DNA from: Pseudomonas rhodesiae
GTDB lineage: Bacteria > Pseudomonadota > Gammaproteobacteria > Pseudomonadales > Pseudomonadaceae
Reading direction: 5' to 3'
DNA length: 61,375 nucleotides
NCBI RefSeq assembly: GCF_007858255.1
Contig: NZ_VFEU01000029.1
Span: 1-61,375, forward strand
Below, piece after piece: positions 36,344-44,812 of this stretch. The notes under the pieces were generated by a model. It saw only the letters and a program-made list of their open reading frames with translations. It ran no database searches and was not told where the DNA came from. The position numbers and the translations under genes are program-made. The first letter of the stretch is position 1, and each line of letters opens with the position of its first letter.

Positions 36344-36356
36344 ACGACTTCAGCAG

Positions 36357-36387
36357 AAAAGGCCAATTCTTTGAATTGGCCTTTTTT
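36357..36387 (+). terminator. Rho-independent terminator inside the transposon end, downstream of gyrB
   Basis: AAAAGGCCAATTC, TTT, GAATTGGCCTTTT is a perfect 13-bp stem with a T run, about 65 bp after the gyrB stop. If the transposon end is at 36298, this terminator is carried by the element rather than by the chromosome. Confidence 0.9.
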
Positions 36388-37040
36388 GTGCGCAAGAAAT
36401 TTGGTCTGCAGTTCTGCTGAGCGAGGTTCGGGGAGTGCTAGATTTGAGGGCCGCTAAAAGGCATTCGCGGACGTTGGTGAACTGAACGGTGGGGAGAGCG
36501 AAGAAGGAAAACACGCTCGAATAATACTAGCGGGATAGAAACAGATTCTATACGCGTACGAATAATGACATTGAAAAAATGTCAAGAGGCTGGATGAAGA
36601 ATTTCGTGGAGAAAGACGAATGGCTGGAGTAGAATTTGGCACGCTATTACGCAGTAATAGCGTGCCAAATAAATCAGCCGGTTACGTAAACTTGTTGAAG
36701 CAAGTTCTTAACGGCCACCGGTAACAGCTTCAGCTTTGGACATCTATCTCGAAATGGAGGTCCAGAAGCATGGCTGCTTTCGTCGACGACTCCCAAAGGA
36801 GGTATCGAGAAATGTAGATACTGCAAAACCAGGGGCTCTGACAGCGCCACAACCAGGTACATCTTGCGTACGATCCCGCGCAATTTCTGCCTTTTTTTGG
36901 CGCTTGTCAATCCTCTCCCAAAATTTCGACTTTAGCGAGGTTTCTCGAGGGCACAGTGTTGCCCGTTGAAAGACCTCCCAGAGCCCTACTCTGCACCACC
37001 ATTTTTAGGTGCAGCGACGGCGCTCGTCTCTGAATTGATG
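36388..37040. other. Non-coding leader of the second transposon
   Basis: Apart from the 17-bp inverted repeat, I see no gene here. A 78-codon minus-strand frame at 36674-36910 has no recognisable motif or ribosome site. The stretch is AT-richer than the origin core and should contain the tns promoter. Confidence 0.5.
36634..36670. repeat. Perfect 17-bp inverted repeat with 3-bp loop
   Basis: ATTTGGCACGCTATTAC, GCA, GTAATAGCGTGCCAAAT: both arms match at all 17 positions. No long T run follows, so it is not a simple terminator. It lies between the gyrB terminator and tnsA. Confidence 0.85.
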
Positions 37041-37050
37041 GAGGTGTTCG

Positions 37051-37689
37051 ATGTCAGTGCGAAAGGTTGTAACCCGGCGGTCTTGCCATTTCAGAGGATA
37101 CTTTCCCTCCCTGAAAAATGGCAAACCTACCCCTTGGGAATCCCAGCTGGAAGGCGGTTTTTTCCGGCTTCTGGAGCTGTCACCTCAGGTTCACAGCTAC
37201 ACCATTCAGCCCAGCCGAGAGAGCGTATCGCTCGACTCGGCAACCATAAAATATTTTCCTGACCTCCATGTATTTCTCACGGATGGCAGGGAGTGGTGGT
37301 TCGAAGTGAAGCCGAAAAAGCGACTATTGATCGCCAGTATCGATCAACGGCTGGAAGCTGCTAAGGCACATTTTGCCGCCAGTAATCGCAACTTTACTGT
37401 CGTCACGAATGATCTGATTCATAGCGAACCGTTGGCTAGGAACCTTCAAAAGCTTATGTATCACCGTCGCGGGCCCATGCTTTCGACTTCCCAAGTCGAT
37501 GAGGTTCACGAGATTCTTCATACTCATGAGCCGAAGACGTTGAGTGCACTTATCGCGACTTTTGGTGATATGGAGGCATGGCGTTTATTGGGCTTAGGCA
37601 TTGTTGGTATCAGTCTTAGTGAGACTATTAGCAGCAACTCTGAAGTCTTCTTAACCGGAGGGCACCGCCATGCAGATTTTTTCGCTTAA
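37051..37689 (+). CDS. tnsA: TnsA-like transposase endonuclease
   Basis: A 212-residue TnsA of the short type. The nuclease triad can be placed at E34 (WESQLEGGFFRLLEL), D71 (KYFPDLHVFL) and K87 (WWFEVKPKK). The ATG is preceded by GGAGGT at a good distance. It ends inside the tnsB start region (20-bp overlap). It is clearly different from the 285-residue TnsA at the left of the window; its length is like that of TnsA in Tn6022-related and CRISPR-associated I-F3 elements. It would make the 5'-strand cuts, giving cut-and-paste transposition. Confidence 0.85.
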   Translation: MSVRKVVTRRSCHFRGYFPSLKNGKPTPWESQLEGGFFRLLELSPQVHSYTIQPSRESVSLDSATIKYFPDLHVFLTDGREWWFEVKPKKRLLIASIDQRLEAAKAHFAASNRNFTVVTNDLIHSEPLARNLQKLMYHRRGPMLSTSQVDEVHEILHTHEPKTLSALIATFGDMEAWRLLGLGIVGISLSETISSNSEVFLTGGHRHADFFA

Positions 37690-39628
37690 AGCAAAATTAG
37701 CCGTATCCGTAAAAGGCGTTTTGATGGTTCTCCAACGGAGATTAGTTGATCGACGACTACTCTTTTTTGATGAGTTAGGTGAACCCACAAAGTTGACAGA
37801 GGCCGAGTTCTACGTTGGGTATGAAAAGCGTGAAATTGAAATTTGCGCGGATCAACCATTTCTCGGAGAAGTGCCACTCGTACGAAACGTAGCCCCTGAT
37901 CTCACGTGCTTTCCAGCCAGTCACAGTCAAGAAGCCTTACGTCGGCGCCGGTATCTTGAGGGTGTAATGGGGAAGGACAAATCAGAATTGCCGAGTGAAG
38001 AAATCATGTTGGAAGAATTGAAGAAAATAGCAAAATTAATAGGCGATACGTGCGCACCTTCAATATCAACGGTCAGGCGGTGGGCATCGAGGTACATTGG
38101 AAACAACATAATAAGGTTGGTACCTAAGCATAATAAAAAAGGGCGGGCAGCCGCCATTACAGGTGAGCTTGAAGGCATACTGGGGAGTGTCATTGATGAA
38201 CATTATCTAAAAGACACTCGGCCAAAAATTTCAAAGGTTATAGGTGAATACCATCTCAGACTTGAGGCCCTTAATCGGGAACGATTGCCCTCTGAACAGT
38301 TCATTCTCCCCAGCGGCATGACCGTCCGCAGATACATTGCAAAGCTAGATCCCTTCTTGGTGGATGTTGCTCGCCTCGGTAAGCATGCCGCTAATAAAAA
38401 GCACCGTGTGGCTGCGGGTGTGCTCCAGGTAAATCAGATCCTCGAGAGGTGGGAGATTGATCACACCCTATTGGATGTCCTGCTCGTGGACGAGGAGACC
38501 GGTTTGGTTATCGGACGACCCTATCTGACGATAGTATTAGATAGGTACTCTCGAATGATCATGGGGTACCTCCTACACCTGTCTGCGCCAAACACTGAAT
38601 CTGTTCTACGAGTCATTGAGCGTTCGATCCGTCCTAAAGCAGAACTGTTACAACGCTTTCCGAAAGTAAAGAATGAGTGGCGAGCCCATGGTATGCCGGC
38701 GCGGATCGTTCCGGACAATGCTGCCGAGTTTCATGCTGATGATTTGATTTTGGGGTTCAACGATCTAGGCATCGAGATTATGTATCCCGCCTCCAGGGCA
38801 CCTGAAATGAAGGGCGCGGTCGAGCGCTTTTTTAGCACTCAGAATCTGGGACTTATCCACAACCTCCCGGGTACAACATTCTCCAATATCCAGGAGAAAG
38901 GAGATTACAAGTCAGAAAAACATGCCTGCTTCACCTTGTCGCAGCTGGAAGCCGTAGTTGTTAAATGGATCGTGGATGGCTACCACCAAACGCCGCACCG
39001 AGGCCTCAAGAAGATGACCCCCGCCCAAGCCTGGGCAGTTGATGAGGCTCAGACTTTGGTCAGACTGCCCGTGGATCTTGATGCCCTTGAATGCATTCTT
39101 GCTCGACGAACCTCCGTTAAGGTTCATCACTACGGAATTGAAGTTGACAGTATCGGTTACCACTCGGCTGAGCTCGCGCAGTTAAGACTGCTCTTAAAGC
39201 CTGATGAGAAAGTCAATGTTCGTTATCGAGACGAAGCTGGACATGTCTGGGTTCATGATCGGTTTCGAAACGTATTCCTACTGGTGCCGGTGAAGGACAA
39301 GCGGATGATCGGTAAGAGCCGCGAAATGTGGAAGGCGGCCCAGAAAGCGCTCAGAGATGCTGGAGGAGAGCAGCCAAGCTTTGACGAGCTTCACCGATGC
39401 TATCAAGAGCTGCGAGAAGACATTGACGAAGCTCGTCGCTCTCAAAAGCTGCGAGTGCGTCGGGAAGCAGCGCGGGCCAAGTTGGATAGGGAGGGTCGTA
39501 AGGCCGAGACGAATCCTCCTCCGGTAGTCGTAGCTGAGATGGAGTGGGTGGATAGGTCATCCACACCGCCAACTGCCCCCTCCACTTTCAAGGTTTCCTA
39601 CCGTCCGCCAGCAGGTGATCGACCATGA
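37670..39628 (+). CDS. tnsB: TnsB-like DDE transposase
   Basis: A 652-residue transposase with the integrase core triad D264 (WEIDHTLLD), D349 (IVPDNAAEFH) and E385 (KGAVERFFST), with 35 residues between the last two. N-terminal helix-turn-helix segments include SISTVRRWASRY. A C-terminal charged, partly helical tail probably contacts TnsC. The ATG has a GGAGGG ribosome site inside the 3' end of tnsA. Base composition (AT-richer first half) differs from the origin core. A perfect DnaA 9-mer occurs at 38853, possibly by chance. Confidence 0.9.
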   Translation: MQIFSLKAKLAVSVKGVLMVLQRRLVDRRLLFFDELGEPTKLTEAEFYVGYEKREIEICADQPFLGEVPLVRNVAPDLTCFPASHSQEALRRRRYLEGVMGKDKSELPSEEIMLEELKKIAKLIGDTCAPSISTVRRWASRYIGNNIIRLVPKHNKKGRAAAITGELEGILGSVIDEHYLKDTRPKISKVIGEYHLRLEALNRERLPSEQFILPSGMTVRRYIAKLDPFLVDVARLGKHAANKKHRVAAGVLQVNQILERWEIDHTLLDVLLVDEETGLVIGRPYLTIVLDRYSRMIMGYLLHLSAPNTESVLRVIERSIRPKAELLQRFPKVKNEWRAHGMPARIVPDNAAEFHADDLILGFNDLGIEIMYPASRAPEMKGAVERFFSTQNLGLIHNLPGTTFSNIQEKGDYKSEKHACFTLSQLEAVVVKWIVDGYHQTPHRGLKKMTPAQAWAVDEAQTLVRLPVDLDALECILARRTSVKVHHYGIEVDSIGYHSAELAQLRLLLKPDEKVNVRYRDEAGHVWVHDRFRNVFLLVPVKDKRMIGKSREMWKAAQKALRDAGGEQPSFDELHRCYQELREDIDEARRSQKLRVRREAARAKLDREGRKAETNPPPVVVAEMEWVDRSSTPPTAPSTFKVSYRPPAGDRP

Positions 39629-40566
39629 GCGCTTTAGTACAAAGCTTCCCCCCCTTCTCTCTGCGTCATCACTTCATTCACAGCCCCCAGGCTGAGCTAG
39701 CCTTGACACGCTTGGGTGAGGTGCATGGTGATACCCGGCGTACCAGGGCGAGCAAAGGCTTGGTCATCCAAGGTCCGAGCGGGGTGGGAAAAAGCACTTT
39801 GATCAAGGAGTACGTGAGGGAATTGGAGGCAGCGGAACCTTCGGGGTCCGGGAAGCGGACGGTCTTGGTGGTTGAGATTCCCTCATCACCCACCAAGAAA
39901 AACTTGGCAACAGCGATGCTGACAGCACTAAAGGATCCATACGCGGATGCTCGCGGTCATTCCGCGGAGGTCAAGTTCGCTCGCATCATTCTTCTTATGA
40001 CCAATCTTGGAGTTGAAGTCGTGGTGCTCGATGAGGCCCAACATTTGGTGGATTACCGACGCAACGATGCGTATGAAGCCGCGGATTGGATCAAGAGCTT
40101 GATGAACGAAACCAGCATCACCTTCGTACTCGTCGGATTGAAGCGAACAGAGGGCCTGCTATGGGCAAACGAGCAACTTCGGCGAAGGTTTTCTGCGACG
40201 GTTGAATACAACCGGTTCAGCTATGCCCAAAGCACATCGGCACAGTTTTCAATGCTTCTCGAGGTGATCGCTAGCCTACTGCCGGTTAAGGCTATCAGCT
40301 TTACGGAGCCACAGATGTTGAGGCGCTTTCACATGGCTTCATTTGGCTTGATTGACTACCTGATCAAGATTCTGGATCGCGCTGTTTGGCTTGTCCAGCA
40401 TCGAGATCTCGAAGGTATAAATCTGTATGTCCTAGCCCAAGCGTTTTTGGATGAGGTGTGGAGCAAAGCGACCGACCAGCGAAATCCATTCAGTATCAGC
40501 TTTAACTTCAAGCTTCTGATTGGAATTCATGAGCCGTTCGAAAAATTCGACCTCATCGCTTCCTAG
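39625..40566 (+). CDS. tnsC: TnsC-like AAA+ transposition regulator
   Basis: A 313-residue AAA+ ATPase with Walker A GPSGVGKST at residues 50-58 and Walker B VVLDEAQH at residues 133-140. It is of the short TnsC/TniB type. The start overlaps the tnsB stop by ATGA. It should bridge TniQ at the target and the TnsAB complex. A strong hairpin follows the gene, so tniQ may be expressed at a different level. Confidence 0.9.
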   Translation: MSALVQSFPPFSLRHHFIHSPQAELALTRLGEVHGDTRRTRASKGLVIQGPSGVGKSTLIKEYVRELEAAEPSGSGKRTVLVVEIPSSPTKKNLATAMLTALKDPYADARGHSAEVKFARIILLMTNLGVEVVVLDEAQHLVDYRRNDAYEAADWIKSLMNETSITFVLVGLKRTEGLLWANEQLRRRFSATVEYNRFSYAQSTSAQFSMLLEVIASLLPVKAISFTEPQMLRRFHMASFGLIDYLIKILDRAVWLVQHRDLEGINLYVLAQAFLDEVWSKATDQRNPFSISFNFKLLIGIHEPFEKFDLIAS

Positions 40567-40569
40567 AGA

Positions 40570-40596
40570 GGAGGCCGGGGAGGTACCCCGGCCTCC
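40570..40596 (+). terminator. GC-rich hairpin between tnsC and tniQ
   Basis: GGAGGCCGGGG, AGGTA, CCCCGGCCTCC is a perfect 11-bp stem followed by TTCTTCT. It begins 3 bp after the tnsC stop and may terminate or attenuate transcription into tniQ. Confidence 0.65.
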
Positions 40597-40647
40597 TTCT
40601 TCTAAAGAAAGCCTTCGGAATTTCACTATTCGTACGGATGTACAGGA

Positions 40648-42483
40648 ATGTTCGGTCTTTTAATCAACCCACAGCCTAAGCGCGATGAGAGCTTGTTAGG
40701 GTATCTACAGCGATTGGCGGGGGCCAATGGCTTAATGGGTAACGAATTGATCAAGGCTTTTCAGGAAGCCAGTGATGAAGACGTAACTGACTGGTTTTGC
40801 ACCATGACGCTGCCGGTGAGCTGGTCGCCAGTATCCAGCGAACTTAGACAGCCGAAGACCAAGGCGCTCAAGCTCTGGTCGCTGCAGTACAAGCGTTTTT
40901 GTTCGTGCTGTTTAGCTGAACACGCTTACTGGAAAGAGGCCTGGGATCTGACACTCGTAACGAGCTGCTCTATTCATGGAGTTCCCCTGCAGGACAGATG
41001 CCCGGGGTGTTCTGCAAAAATGAACCACGACGCGATGCTGGCAAACAGCTGTAAATCCTGTGGCTATTTCCTTACCTCTCGAAGTGCACCAGCTACCGCT
41101 GCAGAAGATGCTTGCATTTGGATGACGGCGGCTATGGAGACGAGGCTTGGGCAGGAGGACATATCGGCAAGCAGCGACTTGGACGCACTGACCTACGAGC
41201 AGCTCCACGCCTTGTCGATGCGACTCGCTGTCAGGATCGTGAGATCAGAAAACTCAAAACCACTGAAGTTGGCGAATTCAGGATCGCTTGAGGTTTCGCG
41301 TGAATTGGCTCAAGCGGCCGGAGAAATACTCATGAGTTGGCCGCGGGCGTTCAGAGATTTGCTGAGCGATCTCAGGTTGACCAGACCCTCAGGGATGGGT
41401 TGGAAACTTGCCTCCGCCTTTGGGCCGATTTACAGGGACATTCATCATGATCTGCAAGCGCCCTGCTTCGCATTCGTCCGTGCCGAGTTCGAGTCATTTG
41501 TTCAGCAGACTTGGGAGGCGCCTTTAGCAAAGAGAAACCGTTATCTGAGTGAAAATACTATTACTGGCCATCGTTGGGTCTCCATTGATGAGGCTGCTCG
41601 GTTAACGGGCTTGCTTAAATCTTGTGTACAGCGACTGCATGACCACGGCGAGGTTGCCTCTAGGGAAATAGTGCACTCTAGCGGTCGTAAATCCAAAGTG
41701 GTTGATGTCGGCCAGGTTCGTGAACTAGCTCTGCTTATGCAGAAAGCAGTGAACCTGAGGCAAGCGGCCAAGCTGTTACACATCAATCTTGAGCGTGTGC
41801 GGCAGTTGATCGCAGGAGGTATTCTGAAATTCTACGGCGGCAAGCCCAAGGCCGGCGAAAAATGGCTGATCGATATTGAATCGCTCAGTGGCCTCAGGCT
41901 TGAGCGTATGCATGCACCCCCTGGCAACACGCTTGTGTCGGTCAACTATCTGGCTAAGCATCATCTTCCAACTGGCGGAGGTCTCGTTGAGATGATTGGG
42001 GCGATTCAATCTGGCGAACTGAAAGCTTTTATGGATTGTGATCAAAGTAAGGCGACGGTCGGGCATTGGCTTTTAAGACCTCAAGACTTAACAGGTTGGA
42101 TGCAGCACGCGCTCCAAAAGTCCTCAGAATTCCCTGGAGTTACTGTCGCTAAGGCAGCAGTACTTTTGGGCGTCAAAGAGGAAGTCGCCTATGCAATGGT
42201 TCGGCTAGGGATCCTCTGGAGTACATCGGTTCCTAGAGGCCGGAGTACAATGCAGATGGTTAAGCCTGCCGCAATCGAAAGGTTCAGACGTAGGTACATA
42301 TTAGGCCCAGAGCTGGCAGTTTTCTTGGGAATGTCGCCCAAGCACATTACGCATCATCTCTGGACGAATGGATTCAGACCTGTCGCGGGGCCGTCGATAG
42401 TGAAATCTCCATGCCGGCAATACGTCTGGCCTCGAAGTAAAAAACTGGTCGATTACTTGTCTTGGAAGGCAGCACATCACTGA
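40648..42483 (+). CDS. tniQ: TniQ/TnsD-like target-site selector with zinc fingers
   Basis: A 611-residue TniQ-family protein. The N-terminus has the pattern INPQPKRDESLLGYLQRLAGANG. Zinc-ligand pairs follow at C85/C88, C107/H110, C118/C121 and C135/C138. The remaining two thirds include several helix-turn-helix-like segments (for example KSCVQRLHDHGEVASREIV and VRQLIAGGILKF), as in TnsD proteins that read a fixed DNA site. Given the insertion point, this protein may recognise the 3' end of gyrB. It lies 81 bp after tnsC with a hairpin between. Confidence 0.85.
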   Translation: MFGLLINPQPKRDESLLGYLQRLAGANGLMGNELIKAFQEASDEDVTDWFCTMTLPVSWSPVSSELRQPKTKALKLWSLQYKRFCSCCLAEHAYWKEAWDLTLVTSCSIHGVPLQDRCPGCSAKMNHDAMLANSCKSCGYFLTSRSAPATAAEDACIWMTAAMETRLGQEDISASSDLDALTYEQLHALSMRLAVRIVRSENSKPLKLANSGSLEVSRELAQAAGEILMSWPRAFRDLLSDLRLTRPSGMGWKLASAFGPIYRDIHHDLQAPCFAFVRAEFESFVQQTWEAPLAKRNRYLSENTITGHRWVSIDEAARLTGLLKSCVQRLHDHGEVASREIVHSSGRKSKVVDVGQVRELALLMQKAVNLRQAAKLLHINLERVRQLIAGGILKFYGGKPKAGEKWLIDIESLSGLRLERMHAPPGNTLVSVNYLAKHHLPTGGGLVEMIGAIQSGELKAFMDCDQSKATVGHWLLRPQDLTGWMQHALQKSSEFPGVTVAKAAVLLGVKEEVAYAMVRLGILWSTSVPRGRSTMQMVKPAAIERFRRRYILGPELAVFLGMSPKHITHHLWTNGFRPVAGPSIVKSPCRQYVWPRSKKLVDYLSWKAAHH

Positions 42484-42519
42484 CAATGCAACTCATGGCA
42501 CTCGCCATTGTTAACCACT

Positions 42520-42558
42520 TTTTTACACTGTTAACCACCTTGGGTAACAGTGTAAAAA
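42520..42558. terminator. Perfect 14-bp inverted repeat downstream of tniQ
   Basis: TTTTTACACTGTTA at 42520-42533 and TAACAGTGTAAAAA at 42545-42558 enclose 11 bases. The arms end in A and T runs, so it can act as a bidirectional terminator. The motif GTTAACCAC occurs twice on its left side. It marks the border between the tns operon and the cargo. Confidence 0.65.
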
Positions 42559-42827
42559 TTTGAGTTACTGTTTTGGGCGTGCCCACAATTAGATCAGGTG
42601 AAGATGGTTATCGAAACGCTCATTAATGGATTAAGGGTGTTCTCGCCTGCTGTTCGGGGGCCTGGAATCAGCTTGCTGCTCTCACGCAGTTAGCCCGACG
42701 TTTTGGCCTGACAAGCGAAAATGGCACAAAAATCCGGGTTCAAGGGCTGTGCGCGAACTATTACTGCGTTAACCTCGCCCAATAGTAACGAGCATGTGTG
42801 CCTGTTACCGCATTGAGGAGGGAACCT
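42559..42827. other. Intergenic region upstream of the Gabija-like pair
   Basis: With the hairpin region this makes a 344-bp gap. I see no gene or known repeat. The promoter of the downstream pair should lie here. Confidence 0.4.
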
Positions 42828-44810
42828 GTGCGCATCGAGTCGATCACGATATCTGGCTTTCGCTGTTTCGGCCCGAATGAGATTTCCATTCCAATCTCAG
42901 ATGAGGTCACCACAATCGTTGGCCCTAACGCTGCGGGTAAAACTGCGCTTCTGCAGGCTATGTCGAAGCTGTTTGGGGTCACGCGGGCGCAGCGCACCGT
43001 ATCACTTTCGGATTTCCACCTAGCTCCTGGAGAGGATCCTGAGAGCCGCGATTCAAAAGAGCTCTTCATCGAGGCGATCGTTGCATTCCCGGAATTGTTG
43101 GACGGGTCTGCAACCGCGGAAACCATCGCCCCTTCATTTCGGCACATGCTGATTACGAGAGCTGCCCAGGCGCCCGTTTGCCGAATGCGGCTTGAAGCAC
43201 AGTGGGATGACGACGGTACGCTTGAGGGCGAGGTGTCACAGAATCTTTTTTGGATCGATTGCTTAGATGACGAGCCCGCAGAGGACAAATACCAACCGGT
43301 GGCAGTGACCGATCGGGGCCTCATACAACTTTATTACACCCCGGCAAGTCGAGACGCCGCCGGCCAAATCCGAGCAACTGCCGGAACGCTGGCCGCACGC
43401 CTCCTGAGGGCCATTGAATGGTCCTCCGACACCGAAGACAAAGTGCAAGAGGCGACTGAGAGCCTGACCGCTGCGTTTGAAGGCGAGTCTGCGATCACCG
43501 CAATCACCGAGGCTTTGCAAACACGCTGGGCAGACCTGCATGACGACGCTTCCAATACCAAGCCTAGGCTCAGTCTGGTGAGCCGACGGTTTGAGGAAGT
43601 GATCAACAAGATCGCGGTCATATTTGAGCAGGGACCTGACGGGCGAGAAAGAGGTATTGAAGCCCTCAGCGACGGACAGCAGTCGCTATTTTATTTTGCA
43701 TTGGCCGCCGCCGTTTTTGACCTAGAGCGCGAGGTCGTTGAAGGTTCTGTGGCCGGATTTCGAGAGGATGCACTCCATATTCCCGCTCTCACACTGTTTG
43801 CTCTTGAGGAACCAGAAAACCATCTTTCACCCTACTTCCTTGCTCGCATCATCCGCCAGGTTCGATCGTTGACTGAGGCCTGCGGTGCGCAGGCCATAAT
43901 CACGAGTCATTCGCCGGCGGTTCTTAGCCGAATCGATCCAAGCGAGGTCCGTTACTGCCGCTGTAACGCAAAGACCCGCGTATCTACTGTGAAGCGAATT
44001 GAGCTGCCAACTGACGATGTGGAAGCCAGCAAATTCGTGCGTGGGGCCATCTTGGCTTATCCCGAACTCTACTTCGCAAGGTTCGTTCTGCTTGTCGAGG
44101 GCGATTCGGAAAGAATCGTTCTCCCTCAGCTCGCCGAGGCACTTGATCTTCTCATTGACCCTGCTTTTGTCGCGATCGTCCCTCTCGGTGGACGACACGT
44201 CCAATATTTTTGGCGCTTACTTAAAGCCCTAGGTATCCCTCACGCGACTCTGCTTGACTTGGACCTCGGCCGTGATGGTGGGGGGTGGGGGCGAGTGAAA
44301 ACAGCGATTGAGAAGCTCATTGAGTTCGGTGCGCCCAAGGCCAAATTGCTAGAAACCACAAGCGGCGTTCTGGCCGATGCGGCATTCGCAAATATGCACG
44401 GATGGAGCAACTCGCCTGACCATTCAACCCTACTGGGTTGGATCAACAGCTTGAAGCCATACGGGGTCTACTTTTCAGCACCACTAGATCTTGATCTCGG
44501 CATGCTGAAAGCCTTCCCTGATGACTATGCCGCCGTTATTCCTAAAGGGGGAGGTCCTCGCATGGCTGCTGATAAGGCCGCTGAGGTTGTGCTGGGGACG
44601 TCAGGTCCAGGACTTTCGGTGTACACGGGACCCTTTGAGGATTACCCCGCATTGTTTCCGGGCTATCGGTACCACTTCCTGACGCACAGCAAGCCAGCTA
44701 CGCACTTGGCGGCATTGGCTCGAGTCAGCAAGGCGAGCCTGACTGCACGAATGCCAACAGTTCTGTCTGAAGTCGTTTGGCATATTTCCAACTCCTTAAG
44801 GCGAGACTGA
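42828..44810 (+). CDS. Gabija GajA-like OLD-family ATPase with TOPRIM nuclease domain
   Basis: A 660-residue OLD-family protein. The N-terminal ABC-type ATPase shows Walker A GPNAAGKT (32-39), the signature ALSDGQQS (about 279-286), Walker B FALEEPE (324-330) and the switch histidine in TSHSP (359-363). The C-terminal TOPRIM domain has VEGDSE (423-428) and DLDLGRD (477-483). In Gabija, GajA is a nucleotide-sensing nicking endonuclease. The GTG at 42828 was chosen for its GAGGAGGG ribosome site; a frame ten codons longer lacks one. The helicase gene begins 2 bp after its stop. It is longer than the founding GajA (about 580). Confidence 0.8.
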   Translation: MRIESITISGFRCFGPNEISIPISDEVTTIVGPNAAGKTALLQAMSKLFGVTRAQRTVSLSDFHLAPGEDPESRDSKELFIEAIVAFPELLDGSATAETIAPSFRHMLITRAAQAPVCRMRLEAQWDDDGTLEGEVSQNLFWIDCLDDEPAEDKYQPVAVTDRGLIQLYYTPASRDAAGQIRATAGTLAARLLRAIEWSSDTEDKVQEATESLTAAFEGESAITAITEALQTRWADLHDDASNTKPRLSLVSRRFEEVINKIAVIFEQGPDGRERGIEALSDGQQSLFYFALAAAVFDLEREVVEGSVAGFREDALHIPALTLFALEEPENHLSPYFLARIIRQVRSLTEACGAQAIITSHSPAVLSRIDPSEVRYCRCNAKTRVSTVKRIELPTDDVEASKFVRGAILAYPELYFARFVLLVEGDSERIVLPQLAEALDLLIDPAFVAIVPLGGRHVQYFWRLLKALGIPHATLLDLDLGRDGGGWGRVKTAIEKLIEFGAPKAKLLETTSGVLADAAFANMHGWSNSPDHSTLLGWINSLKPYGVYFSAPLDLDLGMLKAFPDDYAAVIPKGGGPRMAADKAAEVVLGTSGPGLSVYTGPFEDYPALFPGYRYHFLTHSKPATHLAALARVSKASLTARMPTVLSEVVWHISNSLRRD

Positions 44811-44812
44811 TT

